From assembly GCA_937914725.1 (NCBI GenBank), contig CALDMJ010000020.1, positions 1-7,225 of the forward strand: a stretch of DNA of 7,225 bases, read 5' to 3'. The translations under genes and the position numbers were made by a program. This document shows, in pieces, positions 1 to 6,762 of the stretch (position 1 is its first letter; each line of letters opens with the position of its first letter). The stretch comes from an uncultured Clostridia bacterium (lineage in GTDB: Bacteria; Bacillota; Clostridia; Christensenellales; UBA1242). Below the pieces are notes generated by a model. The model was not told the DNA's origin. It saw nothing but the letters and a program-made list of their open reading frames with translations, and searched no databases.

Positions 1-200
1 CACCGACTAGTGCGATAGCGCACGGCTGCAGGTTTGTCGAGTGGCGCTATATGAAACTAGGTACATAGTTAATTTACTATCTCCCATTTGCGGGAAAGCC
101 CGCTGCTGCAGGTACTGTCCCTACACGTCACTAGATTATTAGGACTGCGCTCTGTTGTCCTTTTGTGAGCGTAAAACCCGCGATAAGGTTAAAGTAATAA
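1..200 (+). ncRNA. Candidate structured RNA, 3' portion, family not identified
   Basis: This stretch is about 49% G+C by hand count, while other spacers here are far more AT-rich, and stops interrupt nearly every frame. It can fold extensively. Bases 15-23 pair with 41-50 (nine pairs, one bulged G). GCGGG at 90-94 pairs with 99-103 around an AAAG loop. AGGAC at 141-145 pairs with 157-161, and the loop bases 148-152 (CGCTC) pair with GAGCG at 167-171, giving an H-type pseudoknot. The self-complementary hexamer CTGCAG occurs at 26-31 and 106-111 and could join the two halves. A strong terminator follows at 203-245, so + strand transcription is the natural reading. I looked for, and did not find, signatures of tmRNA (T-arm/CCA end), RNase P RNA, SRP RNA, a cobalamin riboswitch or a T-box. 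The 5' end is outside the window. The pairings were found by eye, without folding energies or covariation. Confidence 0.45.
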
Positions 201-202
201 TA

Positions 203-245
203 AAAAACAAGGTTACAGCAAGTTTGCTAGGGTAACCTTGTTTTT
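203..245. terminator. Bidirectional intrinsic terminator between the candidate RNA and trxB
   Basis: Bases 203-216 are perfectly complementary to 232-245, a 14-pair stem with core CAAGGTTAC/GTAACCTTG. The loop bases 217-221 (AGCAA) and 224-228 (TTGCT) can extend it inward. A runs lie on the left (202-207) and T runs on the right (241-245), so it yields a U-tailed hairpin in both directions. On the - strand it lies just past the trxB stop codon at 250-252. On the + strand it ends whatever is transcribed across 1-200. Confidence 0.88.
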
Positions 246-249
246 ATGT

Positions 250-1176
250 TTATTTTTGTGCGGCGATGCTTGCGACTGCGGAGGTTGCAGCGATTGCGCC
301 GTCGGCACAGGCTGTTACAATTTGTCGCAAGACTGTGTTTGTGCAGTCGCCTGCAGCGAATATTCCATTTACTGATGTTTGTTTATTTTTGTCTACGACG
401 ATGTAGCCATATTCGTCAAGTTCCACGATATCTTTTACAAGTTCTGTGTCGGCTTCTCTACCGATTGCGATAAATATTCCTGAAAGTTTTATTTCACTAT
501 TTTGCCCGCTAAGGTTGTTCTTTATAATCACTTTTTCAACCTTTCCTACTCCGCAAATTTCTTCAAGTTCTGTATTATACAAAACTTCCACTTTGCCACT
601 TTCAATATTCTTATTTAATGTGTCAATCAAAATTTGCTGCGCTCGCAATTTATCCTTGCGCACAAGGACATAAACTTTGCTTGTTATTTTAGATAGATAG
701 TTTGCTTCCTCAATAGCTGTATTTCCGCCGCCCACGACTGCGACAACTTTATTACGGAAGAATGCGCCATCGCATACTGCACAATAACTGACACCTTTAC
801 CCAAAAACTGCGTTTCGCTTGGCAAGCCCAGCATTCGTGGGCGCGCGCCAAGGCAAAGTATGATTGCTTTCGCTTTATACTGCTTATTTTTTGTAAAAAC
901 TGTTTTGACGTCGCCGTCCTCTATCTTTTCGACTTTGCAATATCTAACCTCGACGCCAAGTGCGTGTACTTGCTTTTGCATAGTGTCGACAAGTTCTATT
1001 CCGCTAATCGATTGAAATGCAGGATAATTGCCGATTTCATAGGTTAGTGTGGCTTGCCCTCCAACTGCATTTTTTTCTAAAATCAAAACCTTTGCACCAG
1101 CTCGCGCTGCATACACTGCGGCAGTCATTCCTGCGACGCCTTGCCCAATGATAATAACATCGTAAATTTCTTCCAT
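250..1176 (-). CDS. trxB: Thioredoxin reductase (FAD/NAD(P)H dithiol oxidoreductase)
   Basis: Low-molecular-weight flavoprotein that passes electrons from a pyridine nucleotide through FAD and a redox disulfide to thioredoxin in the cytosol. The 308 residues match the family length. Visible in order: FAD dinucleotide motif GQGVAG at 11-16 (usual form GSGPAG), redox centre CAVCDG at 132-137 with cysteines 132 and 135, nucleotide-binding motif GGGNTAIEEA at 149-158, and the C-terminal FAD motif GIFAAGDC at 271-278 followed by LRQIVTACADG. The segment that normally reads HRRxxxR, which grips the NADPH 2'-phosphate, is VRKDKLR at 172-178. Two basic residues survive but the His is gone, so the preference for NADPH over NADH is open. 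The GGGNTA motif argues against a ferredoxin- or deazaflavin-linked type. The ATG has AAGAGG eight bases upstream (1185-1190). No thioredoxin gene is adjacent, and the gene is probably transcribed from its own promoter. Confidence 0.95.
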   Translation of the reverse strand: MEEIYDVIIIGQGVAGMTAAVYAARAGAKVLILEKNAVGGQATLTYEIGNYPAFQSISGIELVDTMQKQVHALGVEVRYCKVEKIEDGDVKTVFTKNKQYKAKAIILCLGARPRMLGLPSETQFLGKGVSYCAVCDGAFFRNKVVAVVGGGNTAIEEANYLSKITSKVYVLVRKDKLRAQQILIDTLNKNIESGKVEVLYNTELEEICGVGKVEKVIIKNNLSGQNSEIKLSGIFIAIGREADTELVKDIVELDEYGYIVVDKNKQTSVNGIFAAGDCTNTVLRQIVTACADGAIAATSAVASIAAQK

Positions 1177-1195
1177 ATGCTTTTCCTCTTAATTA

Positions 1196-1224
1196 ATTAT
1201 ACTAAACTTTATTAGCAAAGCAAA
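1196..1224 (-). promoter_or_regulatory. Candidate sigma-A-type promoter for trxB
   Basis: Read on the - strand, TTTGCT (1219-1224) is followed after 17 bases by a perfect TATAAT (1196-1201). The -10 and spacing are good, but the -35 matches the consensus at only three of six positions. The predicted start, near 1189, would leave a very short leader with the ribosome binding site almost at its 5' end. A start further upstream in this AT-rich gap is possible. No GC-rich terminator separates the ATPase gene from trxB, so read-through may contribute. Confidence 0.4.
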
Positions 1225-1314
1225 GCATTTTTATACTTATTTTTCTCGCACTCTTTTAAATAATTAAACTGTTAATTTTTATCAATAATTTATAATTATC
1301 TAAAATCACGCATT

Positions 1315-3942
1315 TTATTTATATTCAACGTTGTTGTGAAAGAATTTTACAATTTCGACAATTGGAAGAATTGCTACGGCTGCACCAAAGACGATGCCCC
1401 ATTGCGTTGCCGTAAGCGAAACAAGCCCAAACACTGTGGCAATTGGCGGAACAAGCGCGATAAATAGAGTGAGCACAATGCCACCAAGCAATGCAACGAG
1501 AAACCACGCATTTTCAAACGGATTACTTTTAAATATACTATGATGACTTTTGACATTAAGCATATGCAGTAGTTGCATAATATTTATAGTTAAAAATACC
1601 ATTGTGTTTGCGACTTCAGGACTAAAGTTAATATGCGCGACCCAAAATACTATCATTGCAATGATAATTTGACAAGTCGACTGATAGATTATTGCTTTGC
1701 CGACGCCGTCACTAAAAACGCTTGCTTCGAGACGACGCGGCTTTCTTGTCATCAAATCTTTCTCAATTGGTTCGAACCCTAGGGCGATTGCGGGTAAAAT
1801 ATCCGTTGCTAAATTTATAAACAAAATTTGAAGCGGCAAAAGAAATATTGATTGAGGAAACAATATCGTTGCAAGCACAAGGGCAACAACTTCTGTAATG
1901 TTTGTAGAAAACAAAAACTGAATTGTTTTTTGGATGTTTGCAAAAACTTTGCGTCCTTCTTCAACCGCAACGACGATTGTTGCAAAATTGTCGTCGGCAA
2001 GCACGACGTCTGCAACGTCCTTTGTCACATCCGTACCAGTAATACCCATACCAATGCCGATGTGCGCCGTTTTGAGGCTCGGCGCGTCATTGACGCCGTC
2101 GCCTGTCATCGCGACAACTTTGCCGAGTTTTTTCCACCCTTTCACAATGCGCACTTTGTTTTGTGGGCTGACTCTCGCATAAACGCGAATTTTATTTATT
2201 GCTTTTAAAAATTCTTCTTCACTTAGCATATCTAGTTCTGCGCCCGTCATAACTTGACTTTCGTTGTTTGCTATGCCAAGTTCCTTTGCAATTGCAAATG
2301 CGGTGTCTTTGTGGTCGCCAGTAATCATTACAGGAATCATCCCCGCTTTAAGGCATATCTTCACCGCTTTACGAGCAGACGGGCGAGCAGGGTCTTGCAT
2401 CCCAACAAGTCCGAGAAAAACAAGATTATTTTCAATTTCACTAGGCTTCAAGTCGTGCGAAACCTTTGTTGCAAAGGCAAGCACGCGTAATGCGCTTTCG
2501 CCCATATTTTTGACGGCTACGTTTATTTGTCTCTTATAATGTCCATTCATTTCTTGAACGCTACCGTCAATGAAAATGTGCGTACATTTGCCTAGCAAGC
2601 TATCAACCGCACCCTTTGTGTAAACGACTTGCGAGCTTCCACGCGCGTGAACTGTGCTCATAAGTTTGCGGTTTGAATCAAATGGAATTTCAAAAATTCT
2701 TTCCGCTGAAATTCCGCAATCTTTGCGTCGATATCCAAACTTGTGCGAAAAACTAATCAACGCCGTTTCCGTTGGGTCTCCGCGCAAGTTATTTTCAGTC
2801 AAAACTGAGTCATTGCAAAGGAGCATACAATTAAATATTTCTTTTTGCCCAATGGTCAGTTTTTCGCTAATGTTTTCAAACTGATTTCCAACAAAAACAG
2901 ACTTGACGGTCATATTGTTTTGTGTAAGCGTCCCCGTTTTATCCGTGCAAATGACTTCGCACGCACCAAGAGTTTCGACTGCGTGCAAACGTTTAACAAT
3001 GGCATTTTTTTTGCTCATTTTTGTGACGCCTACTGCCATTATGATCGTTACGACTGCAGGCAAACTTTCGGGGATAGCGGCAACTGCAATTGCGACCGCC
3101 GTCATAAACGCATCAATGAATGATTGATTTGTCAAAAGTAAACTCAAAAAGAAAATTAAGCCCGCAACGGCAAGAACTATCACTGTTATAAATTTTCCTA
3201 GTTGCGACAAATTCTTTTGTAACAGCGTTTGCTCCTCATTTGTTTCGTTTAATAAGTTCGCAATTTTACCAATTTCGCTTTCTGTGCCTTTTGCGACCAC
3301 TATTCCAGCACCGCGCCCGTACACGACAACGCTGCTAGAATACGCCATATTGGTGCGGTCACCTAGCGGAGCTTTTTCAGGCAAACGCTCCCCAGCGTTT
3401 TTTTCAACTGCGTTCGATTCCCCCGTTAACGATGATTCATTGATTTTTAAACTGACTGATTCAATCAAATATAAGTCAGCGGGTATTATGTCGCCTGATT
3501 CAAAAATGACTTTGTCCCCAACTACAATTTCTTCGACTGGAATAATATGTTGCTTGCCATCACGGACGACTTTAGCGGTTTTTTGAGAGAGTTTTTTCAA
3601 ATTCTCAAGCGCGTCCTCCGCTTTTTGTTCTTGGACATAGCCAATAACAGCATTGAATATGACTATTCCGACAATGACGATTGAATCAACATAATCGTTA
3701 GTGTGCTCGACTAGACTTATAATAAACGACGCGAGACTTGCTGCGATAAGGACGATTATCATCGGATCTTTGAACTGCGCCATAATTTTTGAAAATGCCG
3801 ATTTTTTTTTGCCTTGTGGCAATGCATTTGCGCCATTTTGCAAAAATCTATCCTTTGCGACTATGCTAGAAAGCCCGCTTTCGCTTGTTTGAAATTCTAA
3901 ATATATTTGCGATTTACTGTATGTGTGGTAATTTTTTGCCAT
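1315..3942 (-). CDS. P2-type cation-transporting ATPase, probably a Ca2+ exporter
   Basis: Membrane pump of the SERCA/PMR1-like P2 group, which couples ATP hydrolysis through an aspartyl-phosphate to cation export. The full length of 875 residues is typical. Seen: N-terminal cation-ATPase domain 5-55, membrane pairs near 60-103 and 249-306, actuator loop TGES 173-176, phosphorylation site DKTGTLT with Asp334, nucleotide-domain KGA 443-445, DPAR 517-520, TGDH 541-544, hinge TGDGVNDAP 613-621, and six C-terminal membrane segments between about 672 and 867. Ligand positions of SERCA site II are present: Glu292 in PESLP (commonly PEGLP), Asn710 and Asp714. The M5 pair Asn681/Glu684 and M6 Thr713 are also there, but the M8 glutamate position appears to be Gln790. 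That fits a single-Ca2+ pump, although the ion remains inferred. The ATG has AGGGAG seven bases upstream (3950-3955). The start lies 38 bases after the uppP stop, so the two are probably co-transcribed. Confidence 0.92.
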   Translation of the reverse strand: MAKNYHTYSKSQIYLEFQTSESGLSSIVAKDRFLQNGANALPQGKKKSAFSKIMAQFKDPMIIVLIAASLASFIISLVEHTNDYVDSIVIVGIVIFNAVIGYVQEQKAEDALENLKKLSQKTAKVVRDGKQHIIPVEEIVVGDKVIFESGDIIPADLYLIESVSLKINESSLTGESNAVEKNAGERLPEKAPLGDRTNMAYSSSVVVYGRGAGIVVAKGTESEIGKIANLLNETNEEQTLLQKNLSQLGKFITVIVLAVAGLIFFLSLLLTNQSFIDAFMTAVAIAVAAIPESLPAVVTIIMAVGVTKMSKKNAIVKRLHAVETLGACEVICTDKTGTLTQNNMTVKSVFVGNQFENISEKLTIGQKEIFNCMLLCNDSVLTENNLRGDPTETALISFSHKFGYRRKDCGISAERIFEIPFDSNRKLMSTVHARGSSQVVYTKGAVDSLLGKCTHIFIDGSVQEMNGHYKRQINVAVKNMGESALRVLAFATKVSHDLKPSEIENNLVFLGLVGMQDPARPSARKAVKICLKAGMIPVMITGDHKDTAFAIAKELGIANNESQVMTGAELDMLSEEEFLKAINKIRVYARVSPQNKVRIVKGWKKLGKVVAMTGDGVNDAPSLKTAHIGIGMGITGTDVTKDVADVVLADDNFATIVVAVEEGRKVFANIQKTIQFLFSTNITEVVALVLATILFPQSIFLLPLQILFINLATDILPAIALGFEPIEKDLMTRKPRRLEASVFSDGVGKAIIYQSTCQIIIAMIVFWVAHINFSPEVANTMVFLTINIMQLLHMLNVKSHHSIFKSNPFENAWFLVALLGGIVLTLFIALVPPIATVFGLVSLTATQWGIVFGAAVAILPIVEIVKFFHNNVEYK

Positions 3943-3954
3943 AGCCGCTCTCCC

Positions 3955-3980
3955 TATGATAGATTTATTAATCTATTATA
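3955..3980. repeat. AT-rich inverted repeat between uppP and the ATPase gene
   Basis: Bases 3955-3965 pair with 3970-3980 over 11 positions, one of them G-U, around a TATT loop. The repeat fills the gap between the uppP stop codon and the ATPase ribosome binding site. It has only one G-C pair and no T tract, so it is unlikely to be a terminator. It could act as a weak mRNA hairpin between co-transcribed genes, or be chance in AT-rich DNA. Confidence 0.4.
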
Positions 3981-4757
3981 TTAGATGACCATAATTGTTA
4001 TGACCGCAAGTATTAACAAATAAATTGCAAACCACTTGTACTGTACTTTTTCGACAACTTTGAGCATTAATTTTATGCCCAACATTGCACACACAAATGC
4101 TGTTATGCTGCCCACTACCAATTCAACAACTCCAACTCCGACAAATGCAATTTGGAACTTGCATTTAACAAGTTCATAGACAAGCGAAGCAAAAATAATG
4201 GGGATGCTCATCAAAAATGAAAAGTCAAGTGCTTCTTTTTTTTCGACTCCCATAACAATGCCCGCGCAAAGCGTCGTCCCGCTGCGCGAAATACCTGGCA
4301 AAATTGCAAGGCCTTGAAACAGCCCCAACAGTATTGATTGTTTGTAGCCTACCCTAATATAGGGATAGTTTTCCTTTTCGTACTTGCGCGATATCCACTC
4401 CGTTGCAAGCAAAAAAATAGCAGACAAAATAAATCCCCACGCAAGTAGTCCACCGCTAAATGCATTCTCAAAAAAGTCTGAAAACAATAAGACGATTACA
4501 CAAGTAATTGTCGTGGCAATTACGAGATATGCTGTGGTTGGCTGAAACGGGCGCTTTACAATATCCCATAATTTTTTGCGATAAAATATAACAACTGCAA
4601 CGAGCGTTGCAAAATGCAGAACGACATTTAGAAATAATGAACCGTCACTCACTCCAAAAATATTTTCAAGCAATACCAAATGCCCACTACTTGAAACAGG
4701 CAAAAATTCAGTCAGCCCTTGCACTATTCCTAAAATTATGACAACAAAAATATCCAC
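3981..4757 (-). CDS. uppP: Undecaprenyl-diphosphatase (BacA family)
   Basis: Integral membrane phosphatase that converts undecaprenyl pyrophosphate to the monophosphate, recycling the lipid carrier for peptidoglycan and other wall polymers. Overproduction in this family is known to give bacitracin resistance. The 258 residues are close to the usual 260-280. Both family signatures are intact: QGLTEFLPVSSSGHLVL at 13-29, with Glu17, the serine triplet and His26, and PGISRSGTT at 154-162, with Arg158. LHFATLVAVVIFY (47-59) and DFSFLMSIPII (178-188) are further conserved stretches. Hydrophobic segments run through almost the whole chain. The start is GTG, preceded by AGGTG four bases upstream (4762-4766); no ATG fits. 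It is the first gene of a probable two-gene unit with the ATPase and is divergent from ychF. A weak promoter candidate (CATAAT, - strand, 4798-4803, with poor -35) is the best I can offer. Confidence 0.95.
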   Translation of the reverse strand: MDIFVVIILGIVQGLTEFLPVSSSGHLVLLENIFGVSDGSLFLNVVLHFATLVAVVIFYRKKLWDIVKRPFQPTTAYLVIATTITCVIVLLFSDFFENAFSGGLLAWGFILSAIFLLATEWISRKYEKENYPYIRVGYKQSILLGLFQGLAILPGISRSGTTLCAGIVMGVEKKEALDFSFLMSIPIIFASLVYELVKCKFQIAFVGVGVVELVVGSITAFVCAMLGIKLMLKVVEKVQYKWFAIYLLILAVITIMVI

Positions 4758-4766
4758 GCCCCACCT
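4758..4766 (-). promoter_or_regulatory. Ribosome binding site supporting the GTG start of uppP
   Basis: On the - strand AGGTGGGGC directly precedes GTG. AGGTG pairs exactly with CACCU of the standard 16S rRNA tail, which is the 5' part of the anti-SD. The four-base gap to the start codon is therefore normal in register. The same AGGTG-plus-four arrangement precedes the collagen-like gene. Confidence 0.6.
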
Positions 4767-4894
4767 ACTTACATTAGTTTATTCTTTTTTAACATTTATT
4801 ATGCAATGAGACTTCACCCCGTATAAGAAAATGTGATTTTTACTGCATTTCCCAAATTTTTGCGAGCAAATAAAGATTAATACTTCAATTTCAC

Positions 4895-4923
4895 TTGCCA
4901 TTTTAGAAAAATTAAGTTATAAT
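4895..4923 (+). promoter_or_regulatory. Sigma-A-type promoter of ychF
   Basis: TTGCCA (4895-4900) and a perfect TATAAT (4918-4923) are separated by exactly 17 bases. The -35 matches the consensus at four of six positions. Transcription would start near 4930, leaving about 15 bases of leader that consist mostly of the ribosome binding site. It is the strongest promoter in the window and presumably drives ychF and the downstream unknown gene. Confidence 0.8.
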
Positions 4924-4933
4924 TGAATAAATA

Positions 4934-4939
4934 AAGGAG
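4934..4939 (+). promoter_or_regulatory. Ribosome binding site that decides the ychF start
   Basis: AAGGAG is two bases before the first ATG (4942) and five bases before the second (4945). Only the second spacing is in the usual range, so translation most likely begins at 4945 rather than 4942. This removes one of two consecutive methionines. Confidence 0.65.
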
Positions 4940-4944
4940 ATATG

Positions 4945-6036
4945 ATGAAATTAGGTGTTGTTGGGCTACCAAATGTAGGAAAAAGTACACTTTTTAATGC
5001 AATTACAAAAGCGGGCGCTATGAGCGCAAACTACCCGTTTTGTACTATAGAGCCAAATGTTGGCATTGTTCCTGTGCCGGATGCAAGACTTGACCAACTT
5101 GAAAAGTTTTATAATTCAAAGCGCAAGGTTTATGCAAATATTGAGTTTGTCGATATCGCGGGTCTTGTCAAGGGTGCTAGTCTTGGCGAAGGGCTTGGCA
5201 ACAAGTTTTTGAGCCACATTCGTGAAGTCGATGCAATTGTTCATTGCGTTAGATGTTTTGATGACGCAAATATAATTCACGTCGAAGGAAAAGTTGACCC
5301 GCAAAACGATATCGAAATTATTAATCTTGAACTTATCCTTGCTGACATTGAGAGTGTTGACAAGCGCATTGAAAAGGTTGGTAAGTCCGTCAAAGCGGGC
5401 GACAAGGATGCTAAGGAAGAATTTGAGGTTTTGAACATAATCAAGGATACATTGTCAAAAAATCTTCCCGCACGCCTTGCCCCACTCAGTGATGAGCAAA
5501 AAAAGATTGCTCAAGGGTTCTTCCTTTTGACAACCAAACCCGTCATTTACTGCGCTAATGTCAGTGAAGACGATTTGAGCGCGCCCGACAATGAGTACGT
5601 CAAAAAAGTCAAAGCAATTGCCGAAAAAGAAAATGCTGAAGTTGTCACAATTTGCGCAAAGATTGAAGAAGATTTATCCGCACTTGAAGACGATGAAAAA
5701 GTCGAAATGATGCGCGAACTTGGAATTGAACAGAGCGGGCTTGACAAACTAATCACCGCTTGCTACCACTTACTTGGCTTGATGTCGTTTCTCACCGCAG
5801 GTGAAGACGAGGTGCGCGCGTGGACAATTCCTATCGGCTACAAAGCACCGCAAGCGGCTGGAAAAATTCATACCGATTTTGAAAAAGGATTTATCAAAGC
5901 GGAAGTCGTCAACTATAAGGACCTTTTGGAACTTGGCGGATTCACGCAAGCAAAAGAAAAAGGTAAAGTCAGACTTGAGGGCAAAGACTACGTTGTTCAA
6001 GACGGCGATGTGATGCTTTTCAAATTTAATGTTTAG
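4945..6036 (+). CDS. ychF: Redox-regulated ATPase YchF (OLA1/Obg-related family)
   Basis: TRAFAC-class P-loop protein of the Obg superfamily. Unusually for that group, the family prefers ATP over GTP, binds ribosomes and is linked to translation and stress responses (established for E. coli YchF and human OLA1). Numbering from the ATG at 4942: Walker A GLPNVGKST at 8-16, switch region with DIAG at 71-74, and NVSE at 206-209 in place of the GTPase NKxD. That replacement is the family hallmark and explains the ATP preference. A helical insertion rich in charged residues spans about 125-200. The C-terminal TGS domain covers about 280-364, with RAWTIP, KAPQAAG, HTDFEKGFIKAEV and QDGDVMLFKFNV. Length is normal for the family, and no key motif is missing. 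I take the second ATG (363 residues) because of the ribosome binding site spacing; using 4942 adds one Met. The downstream gene starts 11 bases after this stop. Confidence 0.96.
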   Translation: MKLGVVGLPNVGKSTLFNAITKAGAMSANYPFCTIEPNVGIVPVPDARLDQLEKFYNSKRKVYANIEFVDIAGLVKGASLGEGLGNKFLSHIREVDAIVHCVRCFDDANIIHVEGKVDPQNDIEIINLELILADIESVDKRIEKVGKSVKAGDKDAKEEFEVLNIIKDTLSKNLPARLAPLSDEQKKIAQGFFLLTTKPVIYCANVSEDDLSAPDNEYVKKVKAIAEKENAEVVTICAKIEEDLSALEDDEKVEMMRELGIEQSGLDKLITACYHLLGLMSFLTAGEDEVRAWTIPIGYKAPQAAGKIHTDFEKGFIKAEVVNYKDLLELGGFTQAKEKGKVRLEGKDYVVQDGDVMLFKFNV

Positions 6037-6039
6037 AGG
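6035..6039 (+). promoter_or_regulatory. Ribosome binding site overlapping the ychF stop codon
   Basis: AGAGG begins within the TAG stop of ychF (6034-6036) and lies seven bases before ATG 6047. It favours that ATG over the in-frame ATG at 6029, which lies inside ychF and lacks a site. The overlap suggests that translation of the two genes is coupled. Confidence 0.6.
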
Positions 6040-6046
6040 TACGATT

Positions 6047-6532
6047 ATGAACACAAATGATGAAATTATTAATATTTTAAATAATGGTTTTGATAAAATT
6101 ACAAACACAATCACTGTTGACTACAAGCAAAGCGCTCTGATGAAAGCCCCAAAACACATTGAACTTATTGAACGCTATGCAAAAGTCCTTTCTCATCACT
6201 TCATTAGCAAATTTGCAAACCTTTGCACTGCCGTTTCAAACGCGGATATGATTGACGACGAGCAAAAAGCAACGGTTATGAACGCAGTCGAAAGAATGGT
6301 CGACCAAATTGCCGCTGACTTCCCTAAAAAATACGAAATGACTATGAAGCAGGTCAAAAAGTATTTTGGACATTCATACTCAGTCGAATGCTTGACAAAT
6401 GTCACAGCCGAATGCTTTATTGATGACTTTAATGATGAACGCAAAAACATCATCGAGTGGGCAAAAAACATTCAACTTGAGGATGAGGGGGCAACAAAAA
6501 CAGTAAAACCTTCTGAAAAAGCAACCGCTTAA
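6047..6532 (+). CDS. Hypothetical protein of 161 residues, co-transcribed with ychF
   Basis: I do not recognise this protein. From the ATG chosen by its ribosome binding site it has 161 residues. It looks soluble, with no signal peptide or membrane segment, and is probably mostly alpha-helical, with long charged amphipathic stretches and few glycines or prolines. Visible landmarks are the lysine-containing stretch ALMKAPKHIELIERYAK near 30-46, three cysteines spread along the chain (FANLCTA, VECLTN, AECFID), an acidic FIDDFNDERK stretch near 128-137 and a low-complexity tail with TKTVKPSEKATA. An in-frame upstream ATG at 6029 would add six residues overlapping ychF but has no binding site. 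Eleven bases separate it from the ychF stop, and a terminator follows at once, so it is the last gene of that transcript. Association suggests a link to ychF expression, not a function. Codon use looks like that of its neighbours. Confidence 0.85.
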   Translation: MNTNDEIINILNNGFDKITNTITVDYKQSALMKAPKHIELIERYAKVLSHHFISKFANLCTAVSNADMIDDEQKATVMNAVERMVDQIAADFPKKYEMTMKQVKKYFGHSYSVECLTNVTAECFIDDFNDERKNIIEWAKNIQLEDEGATKTVKPSEKATA

Positions 6533-6538
6533 ATTGAC

Positions 6539-6575
6539 AAAAATCGCTTAAAAATCACTTTTCAAGCGATTTTTT
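6539..6575 (+). terminator. Intrinsic terminator of the ychF unit
   Basis: AAAAATCGCTT (6539-6549) pairs perfectly with 6564-6574 around a 14-base loop that can itself close AAAA with TTTT. The stem runs directly into a T tract (6570-6575). It starts six bases after the stop codon of the 161-residue protein gene. The A run on the left gives it some capacity in the opposite direction as well. Confidence 0.88.
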
Positions 6576-6613
6576 GTTGCATTATATTACATTGTTGCTT
6601 TAAAGTTATAAAA

Positions 6614-6745
6614 ATGCAAGTAATTATATATTTTGCTAGATTTGGTGCAGATGCAATTATTGTTTCACCAAAAAACATACGCAACATTATGTTGTCCTTT
6701 CACAAAAATGCCGTTGCGACCTACACTTCCCCTATTGACGATTAA
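6614..6745 (+). pseudogene. Probable 3' remnant of a WYL-domain transcriptional regulator gene
   Basis: A 43-codon frame begins at ATG 6614 and ends at TAA 6743-6745. The protein has VIIYFARFGADAIIVSP, then KNIRNIM, and ends after ATYTSPIDD. The pattern of hydrophobics, FGADA, two hydrophobics, x, Pro, x, x, Ile-Arg, then a helix ending in Tyr, resembles from memory the last 35 or so residues of WYL/WCX-type regulators. In those proteins it closes the C-terminal ligand-sensing region. No HTH or WYL core is present, and none could fit between here and the upstream terminator. There is no good ribosome binding site before the ATG, although the frame stays open back to 6533. A terminator 18 bases downstream would suit the end of a former gene. 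Alternatives are a genuine small protein or a chance frame. The resemblance is pattern recognition, not an alignment. Confidence 0.35.
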
Positions 6746-6762
6746 CCCACCTTGTTGTTATG

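Noticed and set aside
3..65. Short open stretch at the left edge on the + strand, stopping at TAG 63-65, which could be the tail of a protein gene
   Set aside because: Only about 20 codons, no recognisable similarity, and the same bases form a long-range RNA helix (15-23/41-50). An upstream gene end cannot be fully excluded.
1262..1277. AATTAA/TTAATT hairpin followed by T residues in the ATPase-trxB gap
   Set aside because: Made only of A-T pairs, and its T tract is on the + strand where no gene precedes it. Not credible as a terminator for the ATPase gene.
1852..2208. Open frame of 118 codons on the + strand
   Set aside because: It lies wholly inside the ATPase gene on the other strand, has no ribosome binding site, and gives a Cys/Asn/Phe-rich composition typical of antisense shadow translation. 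The same applies to the other + strand frames within 246-3942.
3975..3980. TATAAT on the - strand just after the uppP stop codon, a possible internal promoter for the ATPase gene
   Set aside because: No acceptable -35 at 16-18 bases and no extended -10. The hexamer is also part of the AT-rich inverted repeat.
6576..6762. Possible small RNA gene between the two terminators
   Set aside because: Only weak -10-like AT runs without a matching -35, and no clear fold apart from the terminator itself. The WYL-like remnant explains the second terminator better.
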